Assembly (NCBI RefSeq): GCF_035222275.1
Contig: NC_085886.1
Location: 992,001 to 1,056,000, forward strand
Source of the DNA: Podospora bellae-mahoneyi
Lineage: Eukaryota > Ascomycota > Sordariomycetes > Sordariales > Podosporaceae
Length of the DNA: 64,000 bases
Direction: 5' to 3'
Under the pieces are notes generated by a model, which saw only the letters and a program-made list of their open reading frames with translations, had not been told where the DNA came from and did no database searches. Of the stretch, positions 1-12,600 are shown one piece after another; positions within the stretch are counted from its first letter, which is position 1, and the number at the start of each line of letters is the position of its first letter. A program made the translations under genes and the position numbers.

Positions 1-161
1 TCTCGTTCAAAGTGAAAAGACGCTCGCCAACTCCATCAGCGATATCGTTCAAGTAGCTGGTTCGGAGTTGGTACAAGACCAAACTGAGAGTATGTCAGCT
101 TAATTTGCAGGTAGAAACCTTTTGTATGAGGTACACACTCTTCGACTTGAATGACAGACAT
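1..161 (-). CDS. Possible 5' end of a gene running off the left edge
   Basis: Tentative model of two coding exons, 161..139 and 83..1, continuing beyond the window. The ATG at 161 is followed by a short frame (MSVIQVE). A GTGTGT donor at 138 and a CTGAC branch with CAG acceptor ending at 84 remove a 55-nt intron. The second exon then stays open to the edge, reading roughly LVLYQLRTSYLNDIADG. Reading straight through instead meets a stop near position 36. The family is not recognised. The donor is weak and only about 36 codons are visible, so the start, the intron and even the existence of the gene are uncertain. If real, it is divergent from the PRCC-like gene. Confidence 0.28.
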
Positions 162-954
162 GTTGGTTGTGAGAAGGTCGTGGCAGGAGAGGCAGTGTTG
201 GGTTTCACTCTCCAGGCGTGACTTTGATGATTTCAGGTCGGCAGCGAAGATTGATATACGCCCAGGTAGCAAGATAGATTAAAACATGAAGATATCCAGT
301 GTGGTGGGTGAGGGGAGCAATGCAGGAAGCTGGCCGATTGGTGAAAGACGGTGAAACAAGCAGGTGATTAGGAGGTTCGCCCCGCCAAAGGTAGTGAATA
401 GAGAACCCGTCAAGTTCAGATGAACACCCAAAATGAAAACGTATTCTCTAATCGCCGAGTATACTGCCAGAGCAACCGGTGACGATAAGAAGTCGAAGTG
501 AGAAGTGACTGAGCAGTTGTCAGTTGGATGATGCTTGGTGAGGTGTATGGCCCGCTCACCCCCCAGGGTCCCAGATGCTTGGCGCATTTGTCACGGCGAC
601 AGAGAGCCCCACCGAAGCCGAACAGGGATAATTGTGGTTTCTCAGTGATAGCAGACCGAGGTGCTGGAGGGCTTGCTCTATAACAAGTTTATATAAGGTA
701 GCTTTGCAAGAGTTTAATTACATACAATCATTTCGGCAGGAGATAAACCGCTGAGGAGGATACTTTGATTGATTGTCAGTCAAGAAAAACAACCGAGTCG
801 TCGTTGCGCCGCAGGTGGAGCTTGACCAAGGCTTATCGATAAGGTAGCCGCGCCTCTGACGGTCGCAGAAGCAATCAACTGTTTGCCTCCTACAAACCCA
901 AACCCCAAATTTCAATCATCGTCATTGGCGCGCAAACGACATCATTTGATCAAT
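162..954. other. Intergenic region upstream of the PRCC-like gene
   Basis: About 790 bp with no supportable coding frame. Short minus-strand frames at 279-587 and 718-915 have no recognisable protein character and start in AT-rich sequence. The region probably holds the PRCC-like promoter and leader and, if the left-edge gene is real, a shared divergent promoter. Confidence 0.5.
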
Positions 955-2127
955 ATGGGCTTGGTGGACTACTCAGACTCGGATTCCGATGCCGAACTTT
1001 CACAACCACAGGCACAGAAACCAGCGTCTGTCCCGGCAGCCAGCGCCGCAAACAATAAGAAGCCATTTCAGAAGCTTGTCGGAGGCTCAGGCAAGATCGT
1101 TGTCAACTTACCGACCACGAGCGCGGCAGGCAAGACTGCCGACGATGACGGGCCACCCGCGAAACGCGCCAAAACGACGACCGGCGGAAGTCGATTCGGC
1201 AATTTTGGCTCTTTCTTACCACCACCGAAGAAAACAACTGCCATCGCTGCATCATCCGATTCCTCTGCGAGGCAGCCAGGCTCAGCGCCAGCACCAAGGG
1301 TGAACTTGAGGACAGGCACGGAACCAGCTTTTGTAAGAGAAGGAGACGACGGCTATGGCGATAGCTCATCGACATCAGGAGGCGGTGGCCTCAACCTCCC
1401 AGCTCCCAAAAAGAGCTCTGGCCCATCAATACCCGAGGGTCAAAAACCAGAATCGGAGGTCAAGCTGGTGGGGAAGCCGCTCATGTTCAAGCCGCTTTCA
1501 GTTGCGAGGAAGAAGACTGGACTGAACGCCAAAAAGAAGACGACAGCAACAGCGACAGTAGCGAAGACTGAGGTTCCAGCGCGGGTGTCGACACCGACAG
1601 AAGCAGTGATCACAGACCCGCCAGGACCCCCGAGTCCGCAAAAGAAACATGTCTCCCTGTTCTCTGTCGACGACGACGAAGATGCTCCTCCACCTGTCCC
1701 CACGGCCACAACATCCACGGGCGCCTACGAGCCTTTATTCACAGTCCCAGAACCCTCTCCTACCTTGCAACACGCACATGATGTCACAGCGCCTTACCCT
1801 GTAGAAACAACCCAACCTTCAAACCCGGTACCGGACGCGTTTGCCGGCCTTTCCAAGGCGGCCCGCCGTGAGCTTTTTGGTCGCTCGGACCAAGTACCGT
1901 CCAACATGATAAACTTCAACATGGAAGCCGAATACAACTCCAACGAAGCCCTCAGACAGTCGGGTGAGCAGCAGGTTTACAATCCGATCAGATCGATTGC
2001 TCCAGGAAAGCACAGCTTGAGACAGGTGGTCAACATGGCCCAGAACAACCAGAGTGCCCTGGAGGATAGCTTTGCCAAAGGCAAGCAGAACAAAAGTGAC
2101 GCTGCAGGGAGATATGGATGGAAGTGA
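955..2127 (+). CDS. PRCC: PRCC-domain protein (mitotic checkpoint regulator/splicing-associated family)
   Basis: Single-exon gene of 390 residues starting at the ATG at 955 (MGLVDYSDSDSD). The frame is open upstream to 883, but only a TTG lies there. The N-terminus has the short acidic/serine DYSDSDSD opening common in this family. A long disordered Pro/Ser/Ala/Lys-rich middle follows. The conserved C-terminal block, about residues 295-390, runs from FAGLSKAARRELFG to the terminal GRYGWK, with NMEAEYNSNE and RQVVNMAQNNQ between. This block is the PRCC domain. Human PRCC is a nuclear protein reported to bind MAD2B and to associate with pre-mRNA splicing factors; the fungal role is less clear. 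Family assignment is good; exact function is inferred. Confidence 0.82.
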   Translation: MGLVDYSDSDSDAELSQPQAQKPASVPAASAANNKKPFQKLVGGSGKIVVNLPTTSAAGKTADDDGPPAKRAKTTTGGSRFGNFGSFLPPPKKTTAIAASSDSSARQPGSAPAPRVNLRTGTEPAFVREGDDGYGDSSSTSGGGGLNLPAPKKSSGPSIPEGQKPESEVKLVGKPLMFKPLSVARKKTGLNAKKKTTATATVAKTEVPARVSTPTEAVITDPPGPPSPQKKHVSLFSVDDDEDAPPPVPTATTSTGAYEPLFTVPEPSPTLQHAHDVTAPYPVETTQPSNPVPDAFAGLSKAARRELFGRSDQVPSNMINFNMEAEYNSNEALRQSGEQQVYNPIRSIAPGKHSLRQVVNMAQNNQSALEDSFAKGKQNKSDAAGRYGWK

Positions 2128-3434
2128 TGCGGGGCAAGGGTGTCTCTGGCAGAGTCAATATTGTATACGGCATAGATGTGGCCAACGAGCATTTGACAAG
2201 TCAAATATTCGTCAAACCAACGAAACAATTACCATACCTCGATCGCTATTCTCCAATGACCTTGAAGCATCTATACGATGCATGCTTTGGCGAAGTGGTC
2301 GGGTCGACATGCAGGGAAGGGGTTGCCGATGCAATGCAAGAACGTTGTTCAATTCAAGGATGATTGCATGCTCACTGTTCTGTTTTGGGTTATTTGCAGA
2401 AACAATTCTCCTCGACATCTGTTGTGTAACTGTTCCTGACGTTATGGAAAGGCGAGATGAGCTATGATGGGATGTCAGCAAGATGGTTTTGAGGAAATGC
2501 CCGGAGTACCTCGTTGCCGTTCTTTTTACAGAAGAGATGAGAGAGGGAATATTCTACGATTGGGTCTCGATTTCTAGAGCCAACAGTGACTGCTGCATGT
2601 GCAGATGGATGTCTGCATGCATAGGGGAGGCTGGATAAGAAGCTTGGACTGGACGCTAAAATATCTCTTGGGTCCCATCTCCCCGCATAAGGGGTGGGGT
2701 CACCGAAATAGACGCCAGCCAATCCCGGGGTTGGGCGTCTAATGCTGTCCAACGACATGCTTGGCTATTTTTGCACCCTGGGAGCGAAGAGTGTTAACCG
2801 CCCGACAGGGACCTTTGTTGTGGTGTTATCACATCATAATACCCTTGCTGCAGTAGGCGGATAGACGACGCTGTTAGTGCTGATGCAGGCACTACTATGG
2901 AAGCCCTTAACTGGGCCGGATCACTTCTCACTTGTCGATTCATCACCACCATCACCATCACGCTGCATCTGACCCTCTTCTATCGTGGAAAGTTCCATCC
3001 CGTCGGGAAACCTACAGCCGGAACCGTAAACAATGAAACACGGTATAGCTCATCTCTCATATGGTCGTCGTTTCGTTTCATGTTTCTTGTGATGACTTTA
3101 TTTTAGTTGATAATCACGGGTAGCCGCCGTGGACTGTCTTTTTTTATTTTTCTTGCCGTCTCTTCTCACCTCGCTCCTTTGGTTGCCCATCTCCTGTGTT
3201 GGAATAAGGCTGCGTTTGCTTACTTCCCATGCCGCATCTATTAATCGATCGGTATGAGATCTGAGGTGCTGTGAGAAATCCTGTTGACACTTTATTCTCC
3301 AATATATTCCTGAGGATCCTCTTCATTGAGCTGCTTCTCAGGATTCAACCTCGTCAGCCACCAACCTTTGAAGGAACAGGAGCCTGATCGACAGGCCGTC
3401 TTGCACCACACGCACATATGCAGACAAGCACACC
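2128..3434. other. Intergenic region, 1.3 kb
   Basis: This holds the 3' flank of the PRCC-like gene and the promoter/leader of the next plus-strand gene. Small overlapping frames at 2054-2481 continue past the PRCC stop in other frames and look non-coding. A CATCACCAC-type CA/TC-rich stretch lies near 2943-2961 and a T-rich tract near 3139-3153. No RNA gene seen. Confidence 0.5.
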
Positions 3435-5361
3435 ATGGCGCCTATCATGAGGAATCGGATCTCATCGCCTCTCGAGGCTGGCCCATCCATCGCCGACAGC
3501 CTACCGGTCTACGTCAACGAGGCCTTGGATTATGCGTCGAAGAGACTGGCTAAGAAGGGGGCCAACATTACACTGCTTGTTGTTCGCCGCGACTACCAAC
3601 TGCCGACATCCACCATTATTACCTCTCCGACCTTTACGCCAGGCTCGCACGTCCTCAACACAGCAGCATTGCGGCCTACCCTGCCTCCTGTCTCGAGATT
3701 GGAAGCCCTCAAGCAGTTCGTCAAGCTCAACAACAGCACAACGAGTGACGGAAGTGTACGAGAGAGGATTGTCCATATTCATTTGGATCGGTTCAGCGAT
3801 GGCACCGTATCACCTGCCTTTAGCGAGGCTTCTGCCATTTCCAGCTCCACCTACTCCTCGGTCGACTCGACCTTTACCAGCACCAGCACCAGCAGCAATC
3901 GGTTCCGATGGCCAGGTAGTCCATCTCATTATGGCGGCAGCAGCGTGCCCATGACACCTGCCACGCCTTTCACCGTGATGTCAGACAACAGTGTTGAGCA
4001 TTCAAGTGTTGCACACCAGACTGGCATGAGGTTCATCCATGCTGAACCTTTGAGCCCCAAAGATGAGAAACTTTTGTCTCAGACAATTGAGAAGACATCC
4101 AAGAAGTTCAAGCTGGGGTATGTAGATCCTCAAGGTATCTTCGCCCGCAATCGCTAACCACCTGATCAGATCCGAATGGCTCTCCCGACCAGTCTCAGCC
4201 TCTTCCCTTTCCCTCCCTCCAGATCTCATCCGCCTCTCGCTCTCACAAAACCAGCCCCTCTTCACCTCATCCCACCTCAATCTCCTCTCACTCGACTCCC
4301 TCTACACCTTCCGCACAGCCTTCCAAGCCTACGCCCGCACCCGCTCCTCCTACCGCCTGGAAGACGCCGTCGACGAGCTCCGCCGCCTCTACCTCTCCAA
4401 CGGCCGGCGTCCTCTACTGAAGAGCATCCTCCTCAACTCTTACCGATGGCTTGACCCCATCTGCGACCACTCCCTAAGCCAGGTCTGCCGCATGTACGAG
4501 CGTGCCTACGGCGGCAACGTCATCACAGACGACACCAAAGATGCCAGCGGCGCAGCATGGCCATTAGTAGCCGAAGACAAAGAAATTCTTTTCACGCTCA
4601 ACTCCCCGACCGACTCGGAAACCGAAGATGATGATGATCTTGACCATGACGAAAAGTTTGACCTCAAGGCGATAGAAGCATGGTACCGCACCACCTCCAT
4701 CCATCATCACCACCAACCACCGCCACCACCGCCAAGAGAGCGAGAAAGGACAGTCCTCAGAATCGACCCCCTCCGCTCTCACCCTTCCAATTCCCCGCAT
4801 GATATCCTTTTGCCATCTCCCGTCCGTCCTGCTCCTGTCCCTATCCCGGAAGAAAGGAGGACAATAACACCTAAGCTCTTCCCTGCCCCACCAGGGAGAA
4901 ACCCAGCGTTGTTGCAGTTGAAACTGCAAACCACCTTTGAGAAACGTCTCCCTTTGCCCCCAAGAGAGGAGGAAACTCACTCCGCCATCTCAGAAAAAGA
5001 AGATGATGATGAAGAAGAAGAAGAAGAAGAAGAGCACACCGCCCGTCCCCAAAGCGCGGTTAGATCGTTCCCTCCTCCTACCATTTTGACTACTGCCAAA
5101 CCGGGGAACGGCTCCGCTCCCCCATCAGCCCAGTGGTCAAAAACAAATTTTTCCCTCAACGAGATCATGCTCTCACCCGACGAGTCAGGGTCAGGGTCAG
5201 GTGGGGTAGGTGATAACGAACCAGAAGAAAGGGAAAGAGTCGGACCTCTAACACCAAACGGCTACGACGACATCAGCCCCATCACCAGAGGAGAGTGGGG
5301 GTTTTTGTTCCCTGTCGTGGCGGAGAGGCAGAGGATGGTCAGGGTGGAGACTTGTACTTAG
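3435..5361 (+). CDS. Conserved fungal protein of unknown function (possibly DUF7582-type)
   Basis: Two exons, 3435..4117 and 4170..5361, separated by a 52-nt intron (GTATGT...CTGATCAG), give 624 residues. The start sits in a good context (CACCATGG). The N-terminal region, about residues 18-55, contains LPVYVNEALDYASKRLAKKG then ITLLVVRRDYQLP, which I associate with an uncharacterised conserved ascomycete domain. A Ser/Thr-rich linker follows. The helical segment spanning the splice junction (FKLGSEWLSRPVS) continues into a leucine-rich stretch to about residue 340. The last 280 residues are low-complexity: histidine and proline runs, an acidic EDDDEEEEEEEE tract near residue 510, and Ser/Gly repeats. 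No catalytic motif or membrane segment is apparent. The gene is convergent with the USP gene. Confidence 0.8.
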
Positions 5362-6611
5362 GTGATAAACAACCGGGTTGGAGAGATGACTTAGTTTTTA
5401 TATACATATATATATTCACACCTACTTATTTACCCGCCCCGCCTGTCCGTATGACAGACAACAAAACATCATGCATTCTCCAACAGCACAAGGTGAATGA
5501 ATTTGGAGCTTATACATACCCACCCACCCGTCGTTTTCTATCTACACCACCAACCACCGCAAAACAACAGGGCAGTAAGTGGTACAGCTCAAGATATCTC
5601 TCACAAAACCTCCTCAATCTCTTAACCTATGGAAGTTAGGTATTCTGACCCCGAGTATCAGGAAAAACCCAAACCTAGAAAAAAACCCCTCTTAAACCCC
5701 AACCAACCCCTGTGTGATTCTTTGCTCTTTCCTGGTCTGGGTGGGTGGGTTTTCTTCCCGCCGCCCCCCAAAATGCCCTTCAGTCACCACCAACCATGAA
5801 ATAATAAACCCATTGTTTGAATACCTAAAACAAAACCTCGCTGAGCCTCTCAAACCAAAAGGTCTAGGAGAGAAAAGAGAATACATTGACAGAACTAACG
5901 CCCCCACCAACCCAGAACCCAAAACCCAAAGACAGACCATAAGAAAAAGAGAACCAAGTTCATTCCCAATGCTCACCCCCTAGATGAGATGCCAGATTTA
6001 ATTAACAAAACCCTCTTCCCCCCGTTCTCCCCCCATCATGTGCAAGGCGTGAGCTCTTCTCCCTTAAAAAACGCCATCGCTTTCACCAAAAACAAAATTC
6101 TCGCAAGGAGCGCTGAATTCAGGTTGAGAGATCTTATTGATCATGCCCTTTCGTTTGGCCTCTCCTACGAGAAGAAAAAATGGCGTCTTTTCGCTGATGA
6201 CGACTCTTCATCAAAAGAAGCCGCAAGGGAGAAAAAAAAAAGTAATAATTACAATAAAAAGGTAAATCAATCCATCATATATAAAAGGGGCTCAGTTCGA
6301 TGGTCGAGTTTCAACCCGGCGTGGGTCAGCTTGCGAATCCATCCATCTTCACTGTAAGTCCGCATCCTGCAGTGCGGCGTTTGCCGCAAAGACGCCAAAG
6401 CTGTCGAGCTGCCCAGAGCAGATCGATGAGTTCTCCCAGTCTGCAAATAAGGCTTGGTCATCAGCCAGCCGTGTTGCTGGAGGCGATGCTGGACGAGTCA
6501 CTGTAGTACATACCCGAGCCGTCTTCCTCAAGCTCCTCGACGACTGTAAGTCTCGTCACCGACTCCAAGATCACTGCGCTGGCTGTTAGCGTCTGATAAA
6601 TTAAACCGGTC
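5362..6611. other. Convergent 3' region between the unknown-function gene and USP
   Basis: About 1.25 kb between two convergent stops, consistent with the 3' UTRs of both genes plus spacer. It is AT- and A-rich, with a TATATATATAT-like stretch near 5401-5413 and an A9 run near 6232. Frames of 94 to 122 codons here have no protein-like features. Confidence 0.5.
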
Positions 6612-9600
6612 TCAGGCATCTCGCTTCTCACCCGTGCTAAGCTCGGTGAACTCTTGGCCCTGCTTGTCTTCAGCCGGGTTTTCGAGGTCGAAGTATTTCC
6701 TGCACTTGGTGATCACTCGCTGTAAGCTTGCGACAACATGCTGGGAGACATCGGCATTTCGGATAACATAGTTGTCGCGTAGGTAGTAGAGACACTGCAG
6801 ACCAAGTGCCCTGGCAGTCTGGTTCATCCTTTCAGCCATACCCATGCCCTCATCTTCGTCCGAATCCTCCTCGGATATGATGTTCTCGGCTTGCACAGTA
6901 TAGGTGCGGTGAGTGAAAAGCCTCTCTTGCAAGAACTGCTCGACTTCTGCCCCGACAGCCGGTTCATAATAGCCAAGCAAGCTGGGGGCCCATTCCACCA
7001 AGTTCTCAAGACCGATCAGATGGATATCTTCCTCGTTCTCTCCCGAACACTCTCTCGGACCATCAAATGCTATCCGCTGGAAATCCAAAAACGCCTTGCC
7101 CTCTGCAGTCTGCAGGCTTTTACATTCCTGGGTCACATGGCGGATCAAGTCGTTGACCATCCCGAATCCGCTGGCGTAACGAAGAAAGATCTGACCAGCC
7201 ACCTTGAGATAGGGTGCGGATAGTGTGCCATGCGAAGTGCTGCCACTGATCCCCTGACGCAACGTCCTATAGATTGCTTCCTCCATCTGCAGACTCTGCT
7301 TCATCAGATTTGTGAGAATCGAGTGGGTGGCCTTTTCGTTCTGTCCAATCAGGATAAGTCGATCCACAAAGATATTGCACCCGTACTTGGGCCACTCCAT
7401 CCACAGGACTTTGGCTTCGGCGTTGGTCATGGTGAGCGTCGAGCCCGAGTCAGCTTGTTGACGAGCATAACGGGTCCTATCGTGGGGCTCCGTTATGGGC
7501 ACTCGTGCGAGCACGTAGTCCAGCAGAGCGAGGATGGCTTCGTAGGACGGCGCTCGAGTCTGTTGTCTCCGAGAGACTGCCGCGGCCATCCTGTAAATCT
7601 GTGGTGGCAAGTCGCCGAGGCCAGGATCGGCTGCTATAATCCACAGTAGTGACTCGAGGTGGCCGTGTCCAACGAAGCCCGCGAGTTCTTTAGGACCAAG
7701 CTGCACGAAAGCCAGCATGAAACCGAACACTTCAGGCCATGATCGAAGGTTGGTGTGGAAGTGAAGCCAGAGCTGGTTGATCAACGTCAGGATTGTCTCA
7801 ATGTCCGTAGATCCGCCCTCGTCGGATGCGTCATCTTCGCCAACCTCTGTTCCTGGCCCATAATAGAACGAAGGGATTTGCTCCTTGACAGTCTGAATGG
7901 TTCGGAGCACTAGGTTGCCAACGCCTTGGCGAACATCAGGATCGACATTTCTCTGGAGCATCACCCTAAAAGTCTCCGGAGTCTCGTCAAAGTACTTGAT
8001 GAGAAGGTGAGAGCAGCCCCCGCAGCTCTGAACCAGGTTTTGAATGCGGGCAGCAAGTTCAGAGAAGTGAGGAGTGTCCTTGACGCGGGACGCAACCTGA
8101 TCCAAGTGCCCAATCGCCATCCACAGAGCCGTGGTCTCCAGGCTATGGCCATCGCTACACAGCGGCTGGATCGTCCTGAGGCGTACCAAGGCCGAGATCA
8201 CAAACTGGATTTGGTATGGGTCAAACAAGCAATGCCTCCGGAGCAATAACGTGTTTTGCTCATGGATGGACCCCTCCAAGCGGTCTGGCACCGGCACGCG
8301 AAGTGGCACCGAAAGCTTGGCTTGCTGAAGGTACTTTTGCTGACTTGCTGCCAGAGATGATGCTCGCTCGTAGAACAGCATGTAAGCGCTGTATTGCTTG
8401 TCGTACTGAACGCCGTTGGACTGATACTGTACCGAGTAATCCGGACCCCCGAAACAGGCATGTTCCAAGTTCGCTGGGTTCCAGGCCGTCACTACATCGT
8501 CGTTGAATTCGATCCAAGTCGGCTGCTCGCTGCTGCTTGGGCGCTCGCGGGTATACGAGTAGTAGTGGCCCGATTCTGCTGTTCCAGAATGAACCAAGAC
8601 ACCCACGAGCTCGAAGACGTCCTCGAGTCCCTCGCCCTCGGCCGAGGGGTTGCTGAGGTGATCAATCGTGTAGGGTCTCATATCGATCTTGTCCGGAAAC
8701 TCAAAGTGCTGATTGATCTTGTTTCGTTGCATGGAGCGCAGGTTGAAGTCAAAGCGTTTCAAGTGGAAGATGAGGCTGTCTGGTATGTCTTTTAGGCAGG
8801 CCCTCTTTACGGCGTTGACATGACGGTCACAGGTTGAGCACTTGTACTTGTTGTCTCCTTCCATGACCTCACCCTTGACATAGGCCTCCAGGCTCTTAGC
8901 CAAAGAGTTGTTGCCTTTGACGTCGCATTGGATTGCCGAAAAGGGTTCCAGTCGTTCAGAGATGTGGGGACACTCTGTAGACCGGACTTGCTGCACAAGT
9001 TGGCCACCGTAAAACGAGCGGAACCGGGTCTTGTCCTCTGGTGTAGAGAACTGTCCTTCCCAGCGATCAAACAACAGGTTGTAGAACTCGTCCACATCCA
9101 TTTGAACGCCAACATCAATCTGACTATCCTCATATGTCTTGATGCTGGCCACGCACTCCTCGGGGTTGCAGGAGCGCGCGATGCTGTCCTGCATTTGCGC
9201 AAAGACTTTCTGCGTCTGGACAAGAAGAGCCTGTGCGTAGCGAGGATCCCTAACTTTAGCGCCCAGCATAAACCTTCGAAATTCGTGGTTCATGAACAGC
9301 TGTGTAAACAACGAATTGAAATAGCAGGTGTTTGAGAGATTTCGGAGGCCCTGGTAACCACAAGGTGCCCGTATAGCCTTTTCCCTCTCGAATTGTTGGG
9401 GTAATTCGTAGTGATATAAGTCTTCATCGCTACGGGGATGAAGAAGAACCAAATCATGCATAGCATCGAGAATCCCTTGCAGATCGCCCGGATGGGCATC
9501 AAGTGTTGCTAATATGATGCTCATCAGGTTTGCTCGGGTGTGGGGTGTAAGAATCGGCGGTCCAGACACATAGTCTCGTATCTCGTCCATAGAATTGAAG

Positions 9601-12600
9601 AGGTGTTTCCAAAACAGATCCAGCCCCATCTCCGGCTCTGCTGGGAGGAGTTCCCTTCGCTGCGCGCCCGTGTAGCTGTTGATCAGGGCGTCCACCAGCC
9701 GAACAAGAAGACTGGCCACCTGATCGGTGACGTGGGGCTTGGTCACATCCTCGGTGGTGTCATATGCGGCCAACAGGTCAAACCACTGACGCGACAGCTT
9801 TCCAACCTCGAGGAGCTCTGGCTGTGCGTTCCTCACTGCTCTGAAGAGGTCCAGACATAAGTTGAGCACCTCAATTGACCGATTTCTGACTGCAGGTTCT
9901 ACAAGCCCGCATACCAGTGGCCAGAACAGCTTCCTGAAAGCCGTAGCTCTGGTGCGGGCAGGATAACCCTCGAATGAGTCCTCCATCCCACACTTTTGTC
10001 GGATGAGCGCGGCAGTTTTCTTGCTGACCGGCGAGCAAGGTTCATGAAGTAACATTCTCTCGATCAGAGGGGGAACTTCTGGTTTGGCGCAGAACGCAGC
10101 CATAAAGGCTTCGCTCAAACAACAAGCCTCAAGAATGCTCTGGAAGCATCTCCTCACATGAGCGGGCGGACACCCCGAGACCGCAGCGGCCAGATTTGTC
10201 AAGAGTCGTAATAGCAAGGCCTCGTCGAGGTACTGAGATGCTTCCTCTGGTAGCTCCGGTTCGGTTGAAAGAGACACAAACATGTCCAAAAGAGCCGTTT
10301 CCAACTCGGTCCGCAGCTCGTGGCTCGGGCACTGAGATGCCACATCATGCGAGATTGCGGGAACAACCAGCGACATGACCCGGGTCAGTGAGTCTGCATA
10401 CATGCGAAGTGACTCGTGCGTATTCTCGCAACCTGCATCGAATTTCGCCGCGTTCAGACGTTTACGACGGTCAGACAGATACTCTCGAAGTGCGTACACG
10501 GCATAGAGCGACTTGAAGGATTGGCCCACGGGGAACAGATCTTGATAAGAAAGCGAAGGCGTGTCGATGGCCTTGAGTATGCCTTCGTCAGCAGGTAGCT
10601 TTACCAAGAAGACGTAGATCTACACGGTCGTGTTGGTTAGCAGTTATTCCATCGAGTTGGGTGACCGGCTCTTACCTCACGAGCCAACTTCTCCTCCAGA
10701 GACAAGTATTCCCAAAGCTCTTCAAAGTGCCCGAGGATTTCGACATCTACCGCAGATGCACCTGGTCGGGCTCTTGCCGACACAACTGTCTCGGAATCCT
10801 TCTTGACCAGGATGAGGCCGTTGTGAATCTGGAGATCTTCGAGAGACTTGCAGATCTGGTCTTCTGTGGGTACAAAGGGAGCTCCGCGGTAGTACATTCT
10901 GTAATTGTTGAACCCTGTTAATTGGCGGATACTAGCCAGAAGGGACGCTGTCGTGTTGAGCTTGCCAATGCTAAGTGGCTGAACGGGAGTCTGGGTGGTT
11001 TCGTCGAATGACTGGTACTTGAGCTCGGCCGACTCGCCCTCCACGTCTCGCGGCGGGTCTAGAATCAGAGATTGCAAATCCGGGGCACAGAAGGCAGGCT
11101 TTTCCTGATGAAGCCGATGAAACTCTCGCAGAACGCTCAGGGAACGCACAAAAATCAGGTCTTGCTCCTGCACCTCCTGATACGAGGGCACGACATCCAT
11201 GGCATCGGCATCATCACTAGCGATGCTGCTCTCTGCAAATGACTTGAGTCTTGAGGCAGCCCCTGACAGCTGCCGCAGACACCGCCGGACAAGGCCCAGG
11301 TGCACCTTCCTGGCACGGTAATAAGAAAATGTTAGGATGGACTTGCTCTCAATGTAGACATCCCGAACAAGTGTGCGGATTGCATGTTTGGCGACGGTGC
11401 TGTTGGGTAAAGCGGTCAGAACTATGTGCCACAAAAGTTCGATTCCCGCATGATCAACACTCTCTTCATCATCGAGCACAATGCTCCTGGGGTCATTGAC
11501 CAGAGGCAACACTTTGGCACGGACGAAGTCGAGAGTGCCCTGGCAAAAGAACTCGGGCTCCAGGGTCGGAAGATAATCGGTGAAGCAGGTTGATGTGAAC
11601 CGATTCTCAATTTGAGTCTGCTCCGATGCACTCAAGAGAAGCTCCCATGCGACATCCCTGTCTTGTTGACAGGATGCTCCAGGCCCCATCAGGAGCTGCC
11701 ATAGCTTGAGTCCCAGTTCCTTCGTTACGAGTCCGTTCTTGTGCCTGATGAGGGCTCCAAGAAGCTCTCTCCGCGGCAGGTTGTGGGCTCCACTGAGGAC
11801 GGCGGGGAATCCTGCGGCATGAGCTGCCGGAATCGCAGCTTCAAGCTCCTCCACCAAGAGCCTCGGAAGGTCATTCTCCTGGGCCAGCAATATGAAATTT
11901 TGTTGAATTTGATTCCGTGCCATAAGATGCAGTACCCATAAGCTTCCGATGGCTGACCAGGTTGGATGGGCAATATCATTCAAGCAGTCCATGACGATGG
12001 CCCGCCGAATATCGATCGTGGGGCCGTGTCCGTGCGTTAAAAGCTCACGAAACTTCTTTATAGCAGCCTCCTGCAGGAGGGGATGAGCCACTGGCGAGTG
12101 CGGGCCAAAACAGGATGATTCCTTGATTAGTCGCGTACACAGCTCGTAGGGAGGTGGGTCTGGAATCGTGCGGTGCTCACGGGTCTTCTCCATGAGCTGC
12201 TGAAGAATACCCAGCAACAGCAGCCGCATCGGTTCTGTAAAAGAATCGGCAGGGACTGTGTTGAGCTTCTCGCAGAGATGTAGCAGCACGTCATACGGTA
12301 ACAGGTGCGTGTACCGAGTAGACATGAGAATCAAGGCATCTGATATCCGGGTGTCTTGTGTGGTCGTGACAGTATGCCACCAGGTGTCCGTATGCTCGTT
12401 GCTGTAAGTGCGTGATACCACGAGGAAGCCGATGATGTTATGACTTTCGGCTGCAATCTCTGGGTGGCATGTCGGCCCTAGAAGGTACTTAACCAAGCCA
12501 GTTTGAAGGAGGTACTCCCCGTAAAAACGCATCGTTGTCATGTTTGGCGTCTCTCCTTGCTCGTGATATTTCTTGTACATGCCGATCAAGTCGTTGCACA

